A DNA stretch of 64,000 nucleotides, taken from NCBI RefSeq assembly GCF_963853665.1, contig NZ_OY970459.1, positions 434,001-498,000 of the forward strand. The letters run 5' to 3'. The position numbers and the translations under genes are program-made. This DNA comes from Mycobacterium decipiens (lineage in GTDB: Bacteria > Actinomycetota > Actinomycetes > Mycobacteriales > Mycobacteriaceae). Numbering within the stretch: position 1 is the first letter of the stretch; every line of letters starts with the position of its first letter. The notes beneath the pieces are model-generated. The model saw only the letters and a list, made by a program, of their open reading frames with translations, was not told where the DNA came from and did not search any database. This document shows positions 51,907 to 60,949 of this stretch, piece by piece.

Positions 51907-52793
51907 ATGCTTATGCCTGAGATGGATCGTCGCCGAATGATGATGATGGCGGGATTCGGCGCGCTGGCAGCCGCGATCCCCGCCGCCCCCAAAGCCTGGG
52001 CCGACCCGTCCCCCCGGCTGGGCCGGCTGGTCCCGCACCAGCGCCCGCCGCGCCGGTTGCAGCAATCGGTGGGTTCTTGTTCCACGACGAGTTCGACGGG
52101 CCGGCCGGCTCGGCCCCGGACCCGGCGAAGTGGCAGGTGTCGAATCACCGGACGCCCATCAAGAACCCGGTGGGTTTTGATCGGCCCGAGTTTTTTGGGC
52201 AGTACCGCGACAGCCGTCAGAATGTGTTCCTGGACGGCAATTCCAATCTGGTGTTGCGCGCCACCCGAACGGGCAACAGTTACTTCGGCGGCCTGGTCCA
52301 CGGCCTGTGGCGGGGCGGCATCGGGACCACCTGGGAGGCCCGAATCAAGTTCAACTGCCTGGCTCCGGGCATGTGGCCCGCCTGGTGGTTGTCCAATGAT
52401 GACCCGGGGCGCAGCGGCGAGATCGACCTGATCGAGTGGTACGGCAACGGGACCTGGCCGTCGGGAACGACCGTGCACGCCAACCCGGACGGCACGGCAT
52501 TCGAGACGCACCCGATCGGGGTGGACGGTGGCTGGCACAACTGGCGCGTCACGTGGAATCCGAGCGGCATGTACTTCTGGTTGGACTACGCCGACGGCAT
52601 GGAGCCGTACTTCTCGGTTCCGGCGATCGGCATCGAGGACTTGAACGAACCCATCCGCGAGTGGCCGTTCAACGACCCCGGCTACACGGTGTTTCCGGTG
52701 TTGAACCTTGCGGTTGGCGGTTCTGGTGGCGGCGATCCCGCGGCGGGTTCCTATCCACAGGAGATGCTCGTCGACTGGGTGCGCGTCTTTTAG
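51907..52793 (+). pseudogene. GH16 beta-1,3-glucanase with frameshift (Rv0315-like)
   Basis: Two overlapping frames together encode the Rv0315 homologue. The first (from ATG 51907) carries a twin-arginine signal peptide (DRRRMMMMAGFGALAAAIPA) and breaks after ADPS at a run of six C (52010-52015). From there the second frame continues with [27 protein letters not shown] and the GH16 domain with catalytic motif GEIDLIEWYGNGTWPSG and WHNWRVTWNPSGMYFW. Adding one C restores the whole protein. It is thus either an inactivated gene, a phase-variable one, or a sequencing error in a homopolymer. An intact product would be a secreted glycan hydrolase. Confidence 0.78.
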
Positions 52794-52805
52794 GGCCGTG
52801 CGCTC

Positions 52806-53612
52806 TTGCGGCTAACCAACCCGGCCAGCTTTATCGACGGTTTTCTGAAGTCACCGTTCGCCGGCTTGGTGCCCTGGGTCCTGTTATCGGTCTTCTCGAC
52901 CCCGGGTCACTTCGAGGTGGCCGTCTGTGTTGCCCTGGGCGTGTCGGTGGTGACGATGTGGCTGTCGTCGCGCCGCGGCATTTCGATACACGCCCTGGAA
53001 GCGTTCGGCGCGGCCTTTTTCGCGGGCCTGGCGGTGCTGGGTGCGGTGGCCTCGCCAAGCGTGATCCGTTGGCTCGAGCTGTGGGCGGGCGAGATCACTA
53101 ACGTCGCGCTGGTGTCGTTTGTGATCGCGACATTGATTGCGCGCAGGCCGTTTACGCTCGCCTACGCCAAGGAGGAGACTCCCCGGGAGCACTGGGACAG
53201 CCCGCTTTTCATCCGGATCAACTACGTCATCTCGGGTATCTGGGCTGCGGCATTCGGGTTCGCTGCCATCGTCGGGTTCATCGGCGACGCGGTCTTCAAG
53301 GACGCCAATAACTTCTGGACAGGCTGGGTTTTGCAGCTGGCGGCGATCTTCTTCGCGGTCGCATTCACCGAGTTCTATCCGGGACGCGCCAGCGCGAAGG
53401 CGGCTCTGGCGGCCGGGGAGATCCCCGACGAACCGGCGCCATCGGTGGTCAAGCTGGTCGACTGGCTGCCGACCTTCATCCTCATCGCGGGGATCTTCGG
53501 TTGGGTGGCCGACGAGCTGCCCGACCCGGCCGGAATCAGCATGATCGTGGTGGGCATCGTCGGGAATGCGTTGATAGGCAAGTTCTTTCCGGCCGGCAAA
53601 GAGCCCGCATAG
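52806..53612 (+). CDS. Multi-pass membrane protein, unknown
   Basis: 268 residues with about six to eight transmembrane helices (LVPWVLLSVFSTPGHFEVAV, AFFAGLAVLGAVAS, ITNVALVSFVIATLIA, VLQLAAIFFAVAFTEFYP, TFILIAGIFGWVADELP). No family was recognised. The start is uncertain (TTG 52806, weak). It lies 12 bp after the glucanase gene and 20 bp before the muconolactone isomerase-like gene on the same strand, so probably co-transcribed. I do not recall it at this place in H37Rv. Confidence 0.7.
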   Translation: MRLTNPASFIDGFLKSPFAGLVPWVLLSVFSTPGHFEVAVCVALGVSVVTMWLSSRRGISIHALEAFGAAFFAGLAVLGAVASPSVIRWLELWAGEITNVALVSFVIATLIARRPFTLAYAKEETPREHWDSPLFIRINYVISGIWAAAFGFAAIVGFIGDAVFKDANNFWTGWVLQLAAIFFAVAFTEFYPGRASAKAALAAGEIPDEPAPSVVKLVDWLPTFILIAGIFGWVADELPDPAGISMIVVGIVGNALIGKFFPAGKEPA

Positions 53613-53632
53613 CGGCTTGCTCGGGAGACAGC

Positions 53633-54247
53633 ATGGAATTTCTGGTCACCATGACGACCCGCGTTCCCGATGGCACGCCCGCAGCCGAGGTCGACGGGGT
53701 CCGGGCCGGTGAGGCGGCGCGCTCGCGCGAGCTCGCTGCAGAGGGAAAGCTGCTGCGTTTGTGGCGCCCGCCGCTGCAGTCGGCGCAATGGCGCACCCTC
53801 GGGCTGTTCGCCGCTGCCGACCAAGGCCAACTAGAGCGGGTGCTGGCCTCGATCCCGCCGCGGATGTGGCGCACCGACGAGATCACGCCGCTGGGTCCGC
53901 ACCCGAACGACCCGGTTAACGCGGGGATCACCATCACGCCTGGCAAGGGTCCAGAGTTTCTGATCGCGATGACCATCACCGTGCCACCGGGCACCCCGGC
54001 GCACGTGGTCGATGACACCACGGCACGCGAGGCCCGCCGCGCCCCCCAGCTGGCCGGGCGGGGACACCTGGTGCGGTTGTGGGCGCTTCCCGATGGGCCG
54101 GACGGCCAACGCACCCTGGGTCTGTGGCGGGCACGCGATCCCGGCGAGTTGATGGCCATCCTCGAATCGCTGCCGCTTTCCGGCTGGATGACCATCGAGA
54201 CCACCCCGCTGCGCCCGCACCCCGATGATCCGATCCGGATGCCCTGA
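53633..54247 (+). CDS. Fused double muconolactone isomerase-like protein (Rv0316-like)
   Basis: 204 residues (same as Rv0316) made of two CatC-like units in tandem: residues 1-95 (MEFLVTMTTRVPDGTPAAEV, TLGLFAAADQGQLERVLAS) and about 105-200 (FLIAMTITVPPGTPAHVVDD, RTLGLWRARDPGELMAILES). CatC isomerises muconolactone in catechol degradation as a small decamer; here two copies are fused, which may form a pseudo-dimer. ATG 53633 has GGGAGAC upstream. No other catechol-pathway gene is nearby, so the real substrate is unknown. Confidence 0.82.
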   Translation: MEFLVTMTTRVPDGTPAAEVDGVRAGEAARSRELAAEGKLLRLWRPPLQSAQWRTLGLFAAADQGQLERVLASIPPRMWRTDEITPLGPHPNDPVNAGITITPGKGPEFLIAMTITVPPGTPAHVVDDTTAREARRAPQLAGRGHLVRLWALPDGPDGQRTLGLWRARDPGELMAILESLPLSGWMTIETTPLRPHPDDPIRMP

Positions 54248-54280
54248 TTGCGGCCGGTGGCGCGGAATAGGGTGGATCCG

Positions 54281-55774
54281 ATGAACGGGTGGCCCGGGCG
54301 GCGTTGGCGCAGCCTCAAACAGATCACCCGGGGTCTGGGCGCCCTCGATCTCGAACTGTTCGAAGCGATCGCCGAGACGCCCACACCGCTGCTCGACACG
54401 GCCATGCCGCCGCTGACCCGAGCCGCCGACCATGCCAAGCTGTGGATGGCCATCGGCGCGGCGCTGCTCGCATCCCGCAAACCCACGGCGCAGCGCGGCG
54501 CGACGCGCGGTGTCATCACGCTCGGGGTCGCCAGCTTGTTCACCAACCAGGTCGCTAAACGAATCCGTCAGCGGCCACGTCCGCTCTTCGACTCGGTCCC
54601 CCTGATCAGACGAGTTCGCCGTCCCACGTCCAACTCACTGCCGTCCGGGCACTCCGCCAGCGCCGCCGCGTTCGCCGTCGGGGTGGGGCTGGAGAATCCG
54701 CCGCTGGGTTTCGGACTGGCGTTGCTGGCCGGGCTGGTCGGGCTGTCCCGGGTAGCCACCGGCGTGCACTACCCCGGCGATGTCCTCGCCGGATTCGGTA
54801 TCGGCGCCGGCATCGCGGTGTTGGGCGGCCGGCTCGTCCCGCCGATCGTCGAATCCGCGCTGCCGAAAACGGCGCCGCTTCGGGTCCAGACACCCCGACG
54901 GCCCGACGGCTCCGGGGTGGTCCTTGTCATCAACCCGGCGTCGGGCAGCGGCACCGGGGCCCGAGTCGCCGACGAGATACGTGCGCAGTTGCCGAAGGCA
55001 GAGATCGTCGAATTGGGTTCCAATGACGACCCCGAGCGTGCGCTGCGCGGCGCCGCCGCCCGGGCCGAGGTGCTCGCGGTCGGCGGCGGCGACGGCACGG
55101 TGTCCACCGCCGCGGCAGTCGCTGTCGAGGCGCGGCTCCCGTTGGCGGTCTTTCCCGCCGGAACGTTCAACCATTTTGCCAAGGACATCGGCTGCGACAC
55201 CGTGGCCAAAACCGTGGACGCGATCAGACGCGGCAGCGTGTCTTGCGTCGACCTGGTGTGCCTGAACGAAAGCCGGATGGTGATCAACAACGCCAGCATC
55301 GGCGCCTACCCCACCTTCGTCCGGCATCGTGAAAAGCTCGAAAAGCGCATCGGAAAGCCGCTGGCCAGTGCTTATGCGATGCTGCATACGTTGCGCAAGG
55401 ACCAGCCCGTCCGCATCCGCTACGACGACAAGACCCTGCACACGTCGCTGTTCTTCCTCGGCAATTCGGTGTATCTGCCGACGGGTTTCGCCCCGTCCCG
55501 CCGGACCCGCATGGACGACGGTCTCATTGACGTACGCATCCTGGAAACCGGCCGCCGGTTGGCCACCGCCAGGATCCTGATCTCGCTGGCACTGGGACGG
55601 CTGTCCCGCAGCAAGCTCTACCACGAGCTGCAGGTGCCGGAGTTCAGCTTCACCGCCGTGGACGCACCGACCGCCATCGCCCATGACGGCGAGGTCGGCG
55701 AGGAATGCGAGAGGGCCAGCTTCACCGCGCACTACCGGATTTTGCCGGTGTTTCGTCCGCTTCCCGGGGACTAG
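54281..55774 (+). CDS. Bifunctional PAP2 phosphatase / diacylglycerol-kinase-like protein
   Basis: 497 residues joining two enzymes. Residues about 1-195 are PAP2: KRIRQRPRP, NSLPSGHSASAAAF and RVATGVHYPGDVLAGF with transmembrane helices. Residues about 210-495 are a DAGK/LCB5-type lipid kinase: VVLVINPASGSGTGARVADE, VLAVGGGDGTVSTAA (GGDGT is the ATP motif) and FPAGTFNHFAKDIG. It could move phosphate between lipids or act in both directions on a lipid pool. ATG 54281 is chosen. Its stop overlaps that of glpQ2 by CTAG. Such fusions occur in actinobacteria; I do not recall this one at the H37Rv locus. Confidence 0.85.
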   Translation: MNGWPGRRWRSLKQITRGLGALDLELFEAIAETPTPLLDTAMPPLTRAADHAKLWMAIGAALLASRKPTAQRGATRGVITLGVASLFTNQVAKRIRQRPRPLFDSVPLIRRVRRPTSNSLPSGHSASAAAFAVGVGLENPPLGFGLALLAGLVGLSRVATGVHYPGDVLAGFGIGAGIAVLGGRLVPPIVESALPKTAPLRVQTPRRPDGSGVVLVINPASGSGTGARVADEIRAQLPKAEIVELGSNDDPERALRGAAARAEVLAVGGGDGTVSTAAAVAVEARLPLAVFPAGTFNHFAKDIGCDTVAKTVDAIRRGSVSCVDLVCLNESRMVINNASIGAYPTFVRHREKLEKRIGKPLASAYAMLHTLRKDQPVRIRYDDKTLHTSLFFLGNSVYLPTGFAPSRRTRMDDGLIDVRILETGRRLATARILISLALGRLSRSKLYHELQVPEFSFTAVDAPTAIAHDGEVGEECERASFTAHYRILPVFRPLPGD

Positions 55775-56565
55775 CCGGCGTGCCACTGGTTGCGGGCCAG
55801 CAGAACGTCACGAAGTAGGTCCGCGCGATCGGTGACTATGCCGTCCACGTCCATGTCGAGCAGGGCATGCATCACGTCGGGGTCGTTGACGGTCCAGGCG
55901 TGCACCTGACGATGGGCAGCATGAAAGGCCCGCACCCGCGCCGGCGTGATGACCGCTACCCCGCCAAACCGCGGCGGTAGTTGTAGACAGTCGACGTCGC
56001 GCATCATCCGCCAGGTGTATGCCCGGCTGGCGGGTGTTGGCGCGGCCAGCAACGCCAGCAGCGCGCCGGTTCCCGCCGAACTGGCGACCCGCTTGGACAA
56101 CAGACGCAACGCGCGGCGCCGCCGGCGCTCCGAGAACGAGCCGATCAGCACCCGGTTGTGCGCCTTCAGCCGCTCGATGACGTTGACCGTCGGCTCGATC
56201 GCCGATGCCATTTTGATGTCGATGTTCACCCGCATGTCGGGCAGCTCGGTAAGCAGGTCTTCCAGCGTTGGGATCGACTCGCCCGCACCCAGCTGCGCCG
56301 TGCGCACATCGCGCCAATCCAACCGGTCGACCGCACCCGACACTCCCACCCCGGGCTCGAGCCTGCGGTCGTGCAGGATCACGGCTACGCCGTCGCGGGT
56401 GGCGCGCACGTCGGTCTCGATGTAGCGGAATCCGAGTTTTGCCGCCTCGTGGAACGCGCCCATGCTGTTCATGGGTAACCGGAACGAGGTAAACCCCCTG
56501 TGCGCCATGGCAATCCGTCCAGCACCACGCAGATACTCCACGGTCGGTGCGTCGCCGTCGCCCAT
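55771..56565 (-). CDS. glpQ2: Glycerophosphodiester phosphodiesterase GlpQ2 (Rv0317c-like)
   Basis: 264 residues, GDPD family TIM barrel. Catalytic signature: MAHRGFTSFRLPMNSMGAF (HRG...), FRYIETDVRATRDGVAVILHD with the metal-binding Glu-x-Asp and His, and the C-terminal VHAWTVNDPD and GIVTDRADLL. It hydrolyses glycerophosphodiesters to glycerol 3-phosphate and an alcohol. ATG 56565 is used; ATG 56586 is possible. Divergent from the LuxR gene (63 bp) and convergent with the PAP2-DAGK gene, which also concerns phospholipids. Confidence 0.87.
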   Translation of the reverse strand: MGDGDAPTVEYLRGAGRIAMAHRGFTSFRLPMNSMGAFHEAAKLGFRYIETDVRATRDGVAVILHDRRLEPGVGVSGAVDRLDWRDVRTAQLGAGESIPTLEDLLTELPDMRVNIDIKMASAIEPTVNVIERLKAHNRVLIGSFSERRRRRALRLLSKRVASSAGTGALLALLAAPTPASRAYTWRMMRDVDCLQLPPRFGGVAVITPARVRAFHAAHRQVHAWTVNDPDVMHALLDMDVDGIVTDRADLLRDVLLARNQWHAG

Positions 56566-56628
56566 CGGATCAGTATCACATTTCATGTCAGGTTGTCGAC
56601 CGACACCGACTTGCGAAAGACTCTGTCT

Positions 56629-58230
56629 ATGGCCGAGGTAGACAATGCGGCCAAAGCGTTTGACCGCCAGGCGTGGGCCGAGGCCTATGCGTGCCTCACC
56701 GACGCGGGCCAACCGTTGGACGGCGACGACCTCGACCGATTGGCGATCACGGCCTACCTGCTGGGTAAGGACGAGGAGAGTTCGGCTGCCTGGGAGCGGG
56801 CGTACAGCGCGTTCACCGCGGTCGACGACCTCGGTGGTGCCGCCCGATGCGGATTCTGGCTGGCGCTGACGCAACTGCTCGGCGGCAAGAGCGCCCAGGC
56901 CAGCGGGTGGCTCGGGAGAATCGGTCGCCTCGCGCAGGATGGTGAGTTGATAGCGCGTGGATACCTTCTGGTGCCCGACGGCATTGCGAAATGGCGGTCG
57001 GGCGACTCGGCCGCCGCCTTGGCGCTCTACACCGAGGCAGTGACCGTCGCCGATCGGGTTGGCGACTCCGATTTGGCGGCCCTAGCGAGTCTGGGCCAGG
57101 GGCAGGCGCTGATCACGGGTGGGCAGGCGGCTCGTGGCGTGGGGCTGCTCGACGAGGTGATGCTGCGTGTCACGACGGGTGAGGTGTCGCCCATCCCGGC
57201 GGGAATCATCTACTGCGCCGTCATCGAAGCCTGCATGGGTGTGTTCGACCTGCGCCGCGCGGCGGAGTGGACCGAGGCGTTGAGCCGCCACTGCGAGGCC
57301 CAACCGGATCTGGTGCCGTACCGCGGCCAGTGTCTGGTGCATCGCTCGCAGATCCTGCAGATCCACGGCGAGTGGCAGCAGGCGATGGCGGCGGCCGGTC
57401 TCGCCTGGGAGTGGCTGTCCAAGCTGGTACATCCGGCGCTCGGTCTGGCCGCGTACCAGCGAGCCGAACTGCATCGGTTGCGCGGAGAGTTCGCCGAGGC
57501 ACACGCCGCCTACCGCCAGGCGAGCCAGCACGGACGGGAGCCCGTGCCGGGCCTGGCGCTGCTCCGGCTGGCCGAGGGGGATGTCCACGCGGCCACCGTG
57601 GCGATTCGGCGCGCAGTGGACGCGACCACGGAATCCTATAGCAGGCCAAGCACTTTGGCGGCTCTGGTCGAGATCATGCTCGCGGCGGGCGACGTCGCGG
57701 CCGCGCGTACCGGTGCCGACGAACTGGCGGCGATCGCCGAGGATATCGCGGCTCCGTTCTTGGACGCGGTGGCGGCGCACGCGGCAGGATCGACGCTGCT
57801 GGCCGAGGGCGATTCGACCGCGGCCCAACGCGAATTGCAGCGTGCGATGGCGGCTTGGCGGCAGTTGGAGATGCCGTACGAGGCTGCTCGCACCCGGGTT
57901 CAGATCGGGCTGGCATGCCGTGCGGTCAACGATCACGACTTGGCCGGGCTCGAATTCGACGCCGCTCGCGAGGTTTTCGAGCAGCTGGGAGCCAAGCCCG
58001 ACCTGTCAATCCTGGCTGGGCTGGTCCGAGGCCAGGCCGGGGCGCTGACGACTCGGGAAGGCGAAGTGCTCCGCCTCGTCGCCGCCGGGAAGACCAACCG
58101 CGAGGTGGCCGCGCAGCTGGTGCTCAGCGAGCACACGGTCGCCCGACACCTGCAGAACATCTTCGCCAAGCTGGGCCTGTCGTCCCGCGCGGCCGCCACC
58201 GCGTACGCCTACGAGCACCATCTGGTCTGA
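56629..58230 (+). CDS. LuxR-family regulator with TPR-like sensor half
   Basis: 533 residues. Residues 1-450 are helical repeats of about 35-40 residues rich in Ala and Leu (tetratricopeptide/MalT-like), with no ATPase motif. Residues about 465-530 are a LuxR-type helix-turn-helix: LTTREGEVLRLVAAGKTNREVAAQLVLSEHTVARHLQNIFAKLG. It would act as a transcription activator that senses a protein or small-molecule partner through the repeats. ATG 56629 is selected. Divergent from glpQ2 and 87 bp upstream of the methyltransferase gene, a likely target. Confidence 0.85.
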   Translation: MAEVDNAAKAFDRQAWAEAYACLTDAGQPLDGDDLDRLAITAYLLGKDEESSAAWERAYSAFTAVDDLGGAARCGFWLALTQLLGGKSAQASGWLGRIGRLAQDGELIARGYLLVPDGIAKWRSGDSAAALALYTEAVTVADRVGDSDLAALASLGQGQALITGGQAARGVGLLDEVMLRVTTGEVSPIPAGIIYCAVIEACMGVFDLRRAAEWTEALSRHCEAQPDLVPYRGQCLVHRSQILQIHGEWQQAMAAAGLAWEWLSKLVHPALGLAAYQRAELHRLRGEFAEAHAAYRQASQHGREPVPGLALLRLAEGDVHAATVAIRRAVDATTESYSRPSTLAALVEIMLAAGDVAAARTGADELAAIAEDIAAPFLDAVAAHAAGSTLLAEGDSTAAQRELQRAMAAWRQLEMPYEAARTRVQIGLACRAVNDHDLAGLEFDAAREVFEQLGAKPDLSILAGLVRGQAGALTTREGEVLRLVAAGKTNREVAAQLVLSEHTVARHLQNIFAKLGLSSRAAATAYAYEHHLV

Positions 58231-58317
58231 GATGGTCAGAACTAACCACTGCGCCAACGGGCGAAATGGTCGATTCGGTCGACGCGGCCAACCCCGTCCG
58301 CCCTATACATTTCGGTC

Positions 58318-59124
58318 ATGTCCACACAGGTTGATTACAAATCGTTGGGCCTGACGGCGGCCGAGAACTACCAGCGGTGCTTCGTTCCCGTCATTCCGGG
58401 GCCGCTGGCGGGCGACCTCATCGAGCTCATCGCACCGCAGCCGGGGGAGTTCGTCGTCGACGTCGCGTGCGGCACCGGCGTTGTCGCCCGCCTGGTGGCT
58501 GAGCGGGTAGGTGCCGAGGGCCGGGTCGTCGGGGTCGACCTCAACCCCGACATGCTGCGGATCGCCCGAGTGATCCCGGCGGCGGCCCCAATCGAATGGC
58601 GCCAGGCCAACGCGGAGGCACTGCCGCTGCCGGATGACTCATACGACCTGGTGCTCTGCCAGCTCGGGCTGATGTTCGTTCCCGACCAAACTGCGGCCGT
58701 GTCGGAGATGCGACGGGTTCTCTCGACCGGCGGCCGGGTGGCAATCAGCGTGCCGGCCGAGATGCCACGGTTGTGGAAGGTCTTCGCGGATGCGCTCGGC
58801 GCACACATCGCCCCCGAGCTCACCGGCTTCGTCACATTGGTGTTCTCGCTCACCGATCCGAACGTGATCACCGGGTTGCTGCGCGAGGCTGGCTTCGACG
58901 AGGTGACCGTCACCACCACAACCAAAACCCTGCGGCTGCCAGCAGCAAAAGACTTTGTCTGGCAATATATTTCGGCTACTCCGCTGGCCGAGCTGGTAGC
59001 CGCCGCGGACGACGACCGCCGACACCGACTTGAATCCGAGGTCGTGGCCGAGTGGGAGACGTACGTCGACGGTGACGGCCTGGCCTATGACCAGCAGATG
59101 CTGATCGCGACGGCCAGCAAATAG
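58318..59124 (+). CDS. SAM-dependent methyltransferase (UbiE-type)
   Basis: 268-residue class I methyltransferase. SAM motifs: FVVDVACGTGVVARLVAERVG, VVGVDLNPDMLRIARVI and LVLCQLGLMFVPDQTAAVSEMRRVL. ATG 58318. Downstream of the LuxR regulator and convergent with the ACP-AONS gene (33 bp). A C- or O-methylation in a secondary-metabolite pathway is a guess from the neighbour. Substrate unknown. Confidence 0.82.
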   Translation: MSTQVDYKSLGLTAAENYQRCFVPVIPGPLAGDLIELIAPQPGEFVVDVACGTGVVARLVAERVGAEGRVVGVDLNPDMLRIARVIPAAAPIEWRQANAEALPLPDDSYDLVLCQLGLMFVPDQTAAVSEMRRVLSTGGRVAISVPAEMPRLWKVFADALGAHIAPELTGFVTLVFSLTDPNVITGLLREAGFDEVTVTTTTKTLRLPAAKDFVWQYISATPLAELVAAADDDRRHRLESEVVAEWETYVDGDGLAYDQQMLIATASK

Positions 59125-59157
59125 CGGCTTTACCGGCAACGACGGCGGGCACGGTGT

Positions 59158-60711
59158 TCACGCCAGCTCCTCGGCAAGCACCTTGATCGCGTAGCGGATC
59201 TGCTCTTCGCTGTGGCAGCTGGTGATGAAGAACCGCAGCCGCGCTTTGTCTTCCGGCACGGCCGGGTACAGGATTGGGTTGGCGTTGATGCCGCGCTTGC
59301 GCAGCGCGTTCGACAGCTTCAGCGCGGTCATCGAGTTCCCCAGGATGCATGGAACGATGGGCGTGCCGTCGCTGTCACCGGTGTCCAGGCCGGCCTCGCG
59401 GGCAAGACTCAGGAACAGCGCCGACAACTCGTGCAGCCGCCGCAGGTGCGCCGGCTCACTGCGCATCGCGCGCATCGAGGCCAGCGCCGCCGCCGCGATG
59501 GCCGGTGGTATGCCGCCACTAAAGATGAAGCCCGGCGTCGTGTACTTCAGGAATTCGATGAGCTGCCGGCTTCCGGCGACGTAGCCACCGCAGCCGGCCA
59601 ACGCCTTCGACATTGTGCCCGACCATAACTCGACGTCGGCGCGGTCGACGTCGAAGTGTTCCCCGATGCCGCCGCCGGTCGCGCCGAGCACCCCGATGCT
59701 GTGTGCCTCGTCGATCATGAGCAGCGCCCCGTGCTTGCGCTTGACTTCGATGAACGCCGGCAGGTCGGCGATGTCGCCGTCCTGGCTGTAGACGCCTTCG
59801 ATGATGATCAGCACCCGGCGGTACTGGTGACGGATGCCGGTAAGCAGGTCGTCAAGCGCGGCGGGATCGTTGTGTGGGAACGGTCGGCGCGTCGCCCCGG
59901 AGAGCTTGCAGCCCTGGACGATGCTGTCGTGCGCGAGGCTGTCGTGGATGACGAGATCGCCTGCGCCGAGCAGGTGCCCGATCACGGTGACATTGGTGGC
60001 ATGCCCGTTGACCAAGGCCAGGGCGTCCTCGGTTCCCAGGAGGTTCGCCAGCTCGAGCTCCAGGTCGCGGTGGATCGGCTTCTCGCCGGAGAGTAGCCGC
60101 GACGCCGAGCAGGAGCTGCCCCATCGGTGTACCGCGTCTGCCATCGCGTCGGCCACCGCGGGGTGACCGGACATGCCCAGATAGTTGAAGCTGGAAAAGT
60201 TGATGACCTCGACGCCGTCGATGATCGAGGTGTCGCCGGTGACTCCGTCATTGACCATGAAGTACGGGTTGTCGATGCCGGCTGCCTCGACCAGTGCGAT
60301 GCGGTCGGCCAGGGCCTTGACCTCCTCGAACTCGCTGATCCGGGTCTGGGGGACGACGGCGGGCGCGCTCACCTGCCCGCCCGCCACGTCGATGACCTCG
60401 CCGATCGTCGTGGCCGGGCCGAATGCCGCGGCACCGATCGCCACTCCCGGGAGCTTGCGGCTCAGCCCGGTGAACAGGTCGGTCACCATGATCGAGTCGA
60501 ACCCCAGGTCGCCGACGATGGTCTGGTTGCTGCGCAGCCTGTGCTCGGGGAACCCGCTGACTCGCGCGATCTCGGAACGCACGATTGCGGTCGCGTCCAC
60601 CGTCGGCCGCATCGGTGCCGCCTGCGTGGCCGTGACGGTCGGCATATCACCCCGGCCGTATGCGGAGAGCACGGCCGCTTGTTCGCGGAATAGCGCGATG
60701 AGGTTGTCCAT
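59158..60711 (-). CDS. Acyl-carrier / alpha-oxoamine synthase (AONS) fusion
   Basis: 517 residues. Residues about 40-112 are an acyl carrier protein with the phosphopantetheine Ser73 in DLGFDSIMVTDLF. Residues about 128-515 are a PLP-dependent alpha-oxoamine synthase (BioF/KBL/SPT type): INFSSFNYLGMSGHPAVADA, ASRLLSGEKPIHRDLE, LMIDEAHSIGVLG (Asp334, His336) and WSGTMSKALAGCGGY with PLP Lys369. It would join the acyl chain on the carrier to an amino acid with loss of CO2 and release an alpha-amino ketone, as in prodigiosin PigH. ATG 60711 is used. In-frame upstream codons are the tail of a polyketide-synthase acyltransferase (separate entry), so the gene looks like the 3' end of a larger PKS that has lost its front. 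Confidence 0.8.
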   Translation of the reverse strand: MDNLIALFREQAAVLSAYGRGDMPTVTATQAAPMRPTVDATAIVRSEIARVSGFPEHRLRSNQTIVGDLGFDSIMVTDLFTGLSRKLPGVAIGAAAFGPATTIGEVIDVAGGQVSAPAVVPQTRISEFEEVKALADRIALVEAAGIDNPYFMVNDGVTGDTSIIDGVEVINFSSFNYLGMSGHPAVADAMADAVHRWGSSCSASRLLSGEKPIHRDLELELANLLGTEDALALVNGHATNVTVIGHLLGAGDLVIHDSLAHDSIVQGCKLSGATRRPFPHNDPAALDDLLTGIRHQYRRVLIIIEGVYSQDGDIADLPAFIEVKRKHGALLMIDEAHSIGVLGATGGGIGEHFDVDRADVELWSGTMSKALAGCGGYVAGSRQLIEFLKYTTPGFIFSGGIPPAIAAAALASMRAMRSEPAHLRRLHELSALFLSLAREAGLDTGDSDGTPIVPCILGNSMTALKLSNALRKRGINANPILYPAVPEDKARLRFFITSCHSEEQIRYAIKVLAEELA

Positions 60712-60882
60712 CGTTGAGTCCTTACTGGTTGGGGCGGTGGGTTCGGTGATCCAGAAGCGGTTCGCGGTGCTGAACTCGTAGCCGCTCAGCCGGTGAACCA
60801 CCTGGGTCTGCTTGGGGTAGAGCGGGTTCCAGTTGGGGTTCAAGCCGTCGCGGTAGAGCGCGGCGGCGGTTTCGGTGACCCC
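60712..60882 (-). pseudogene. Remnant of PKS acyltransferase-domain tail
   Basis: In frame with the ACP-AONS gene and immediately upstream, the translation reads TETAAALYRDGLNPNWNPLY, then VHRLSGYEFSTANRFWI. This is the pattern at the end of a type I PKS acyltransferase domain and its linker (...G..vdW..l......v.LPtYpFqr.rfWi). Further upstream, coding character is lost. It implies that KS-AT modules once preceded the ACP-AONS part and have been deleted. Confidence 0.5.
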
Positions 60883-60949
60883 GCCGCCACGGTCAGGGTG
60901 GCCGGAGCATCCGTGCATGTGAAGCTGCCGACCGAACGCGCCGTGGCGA

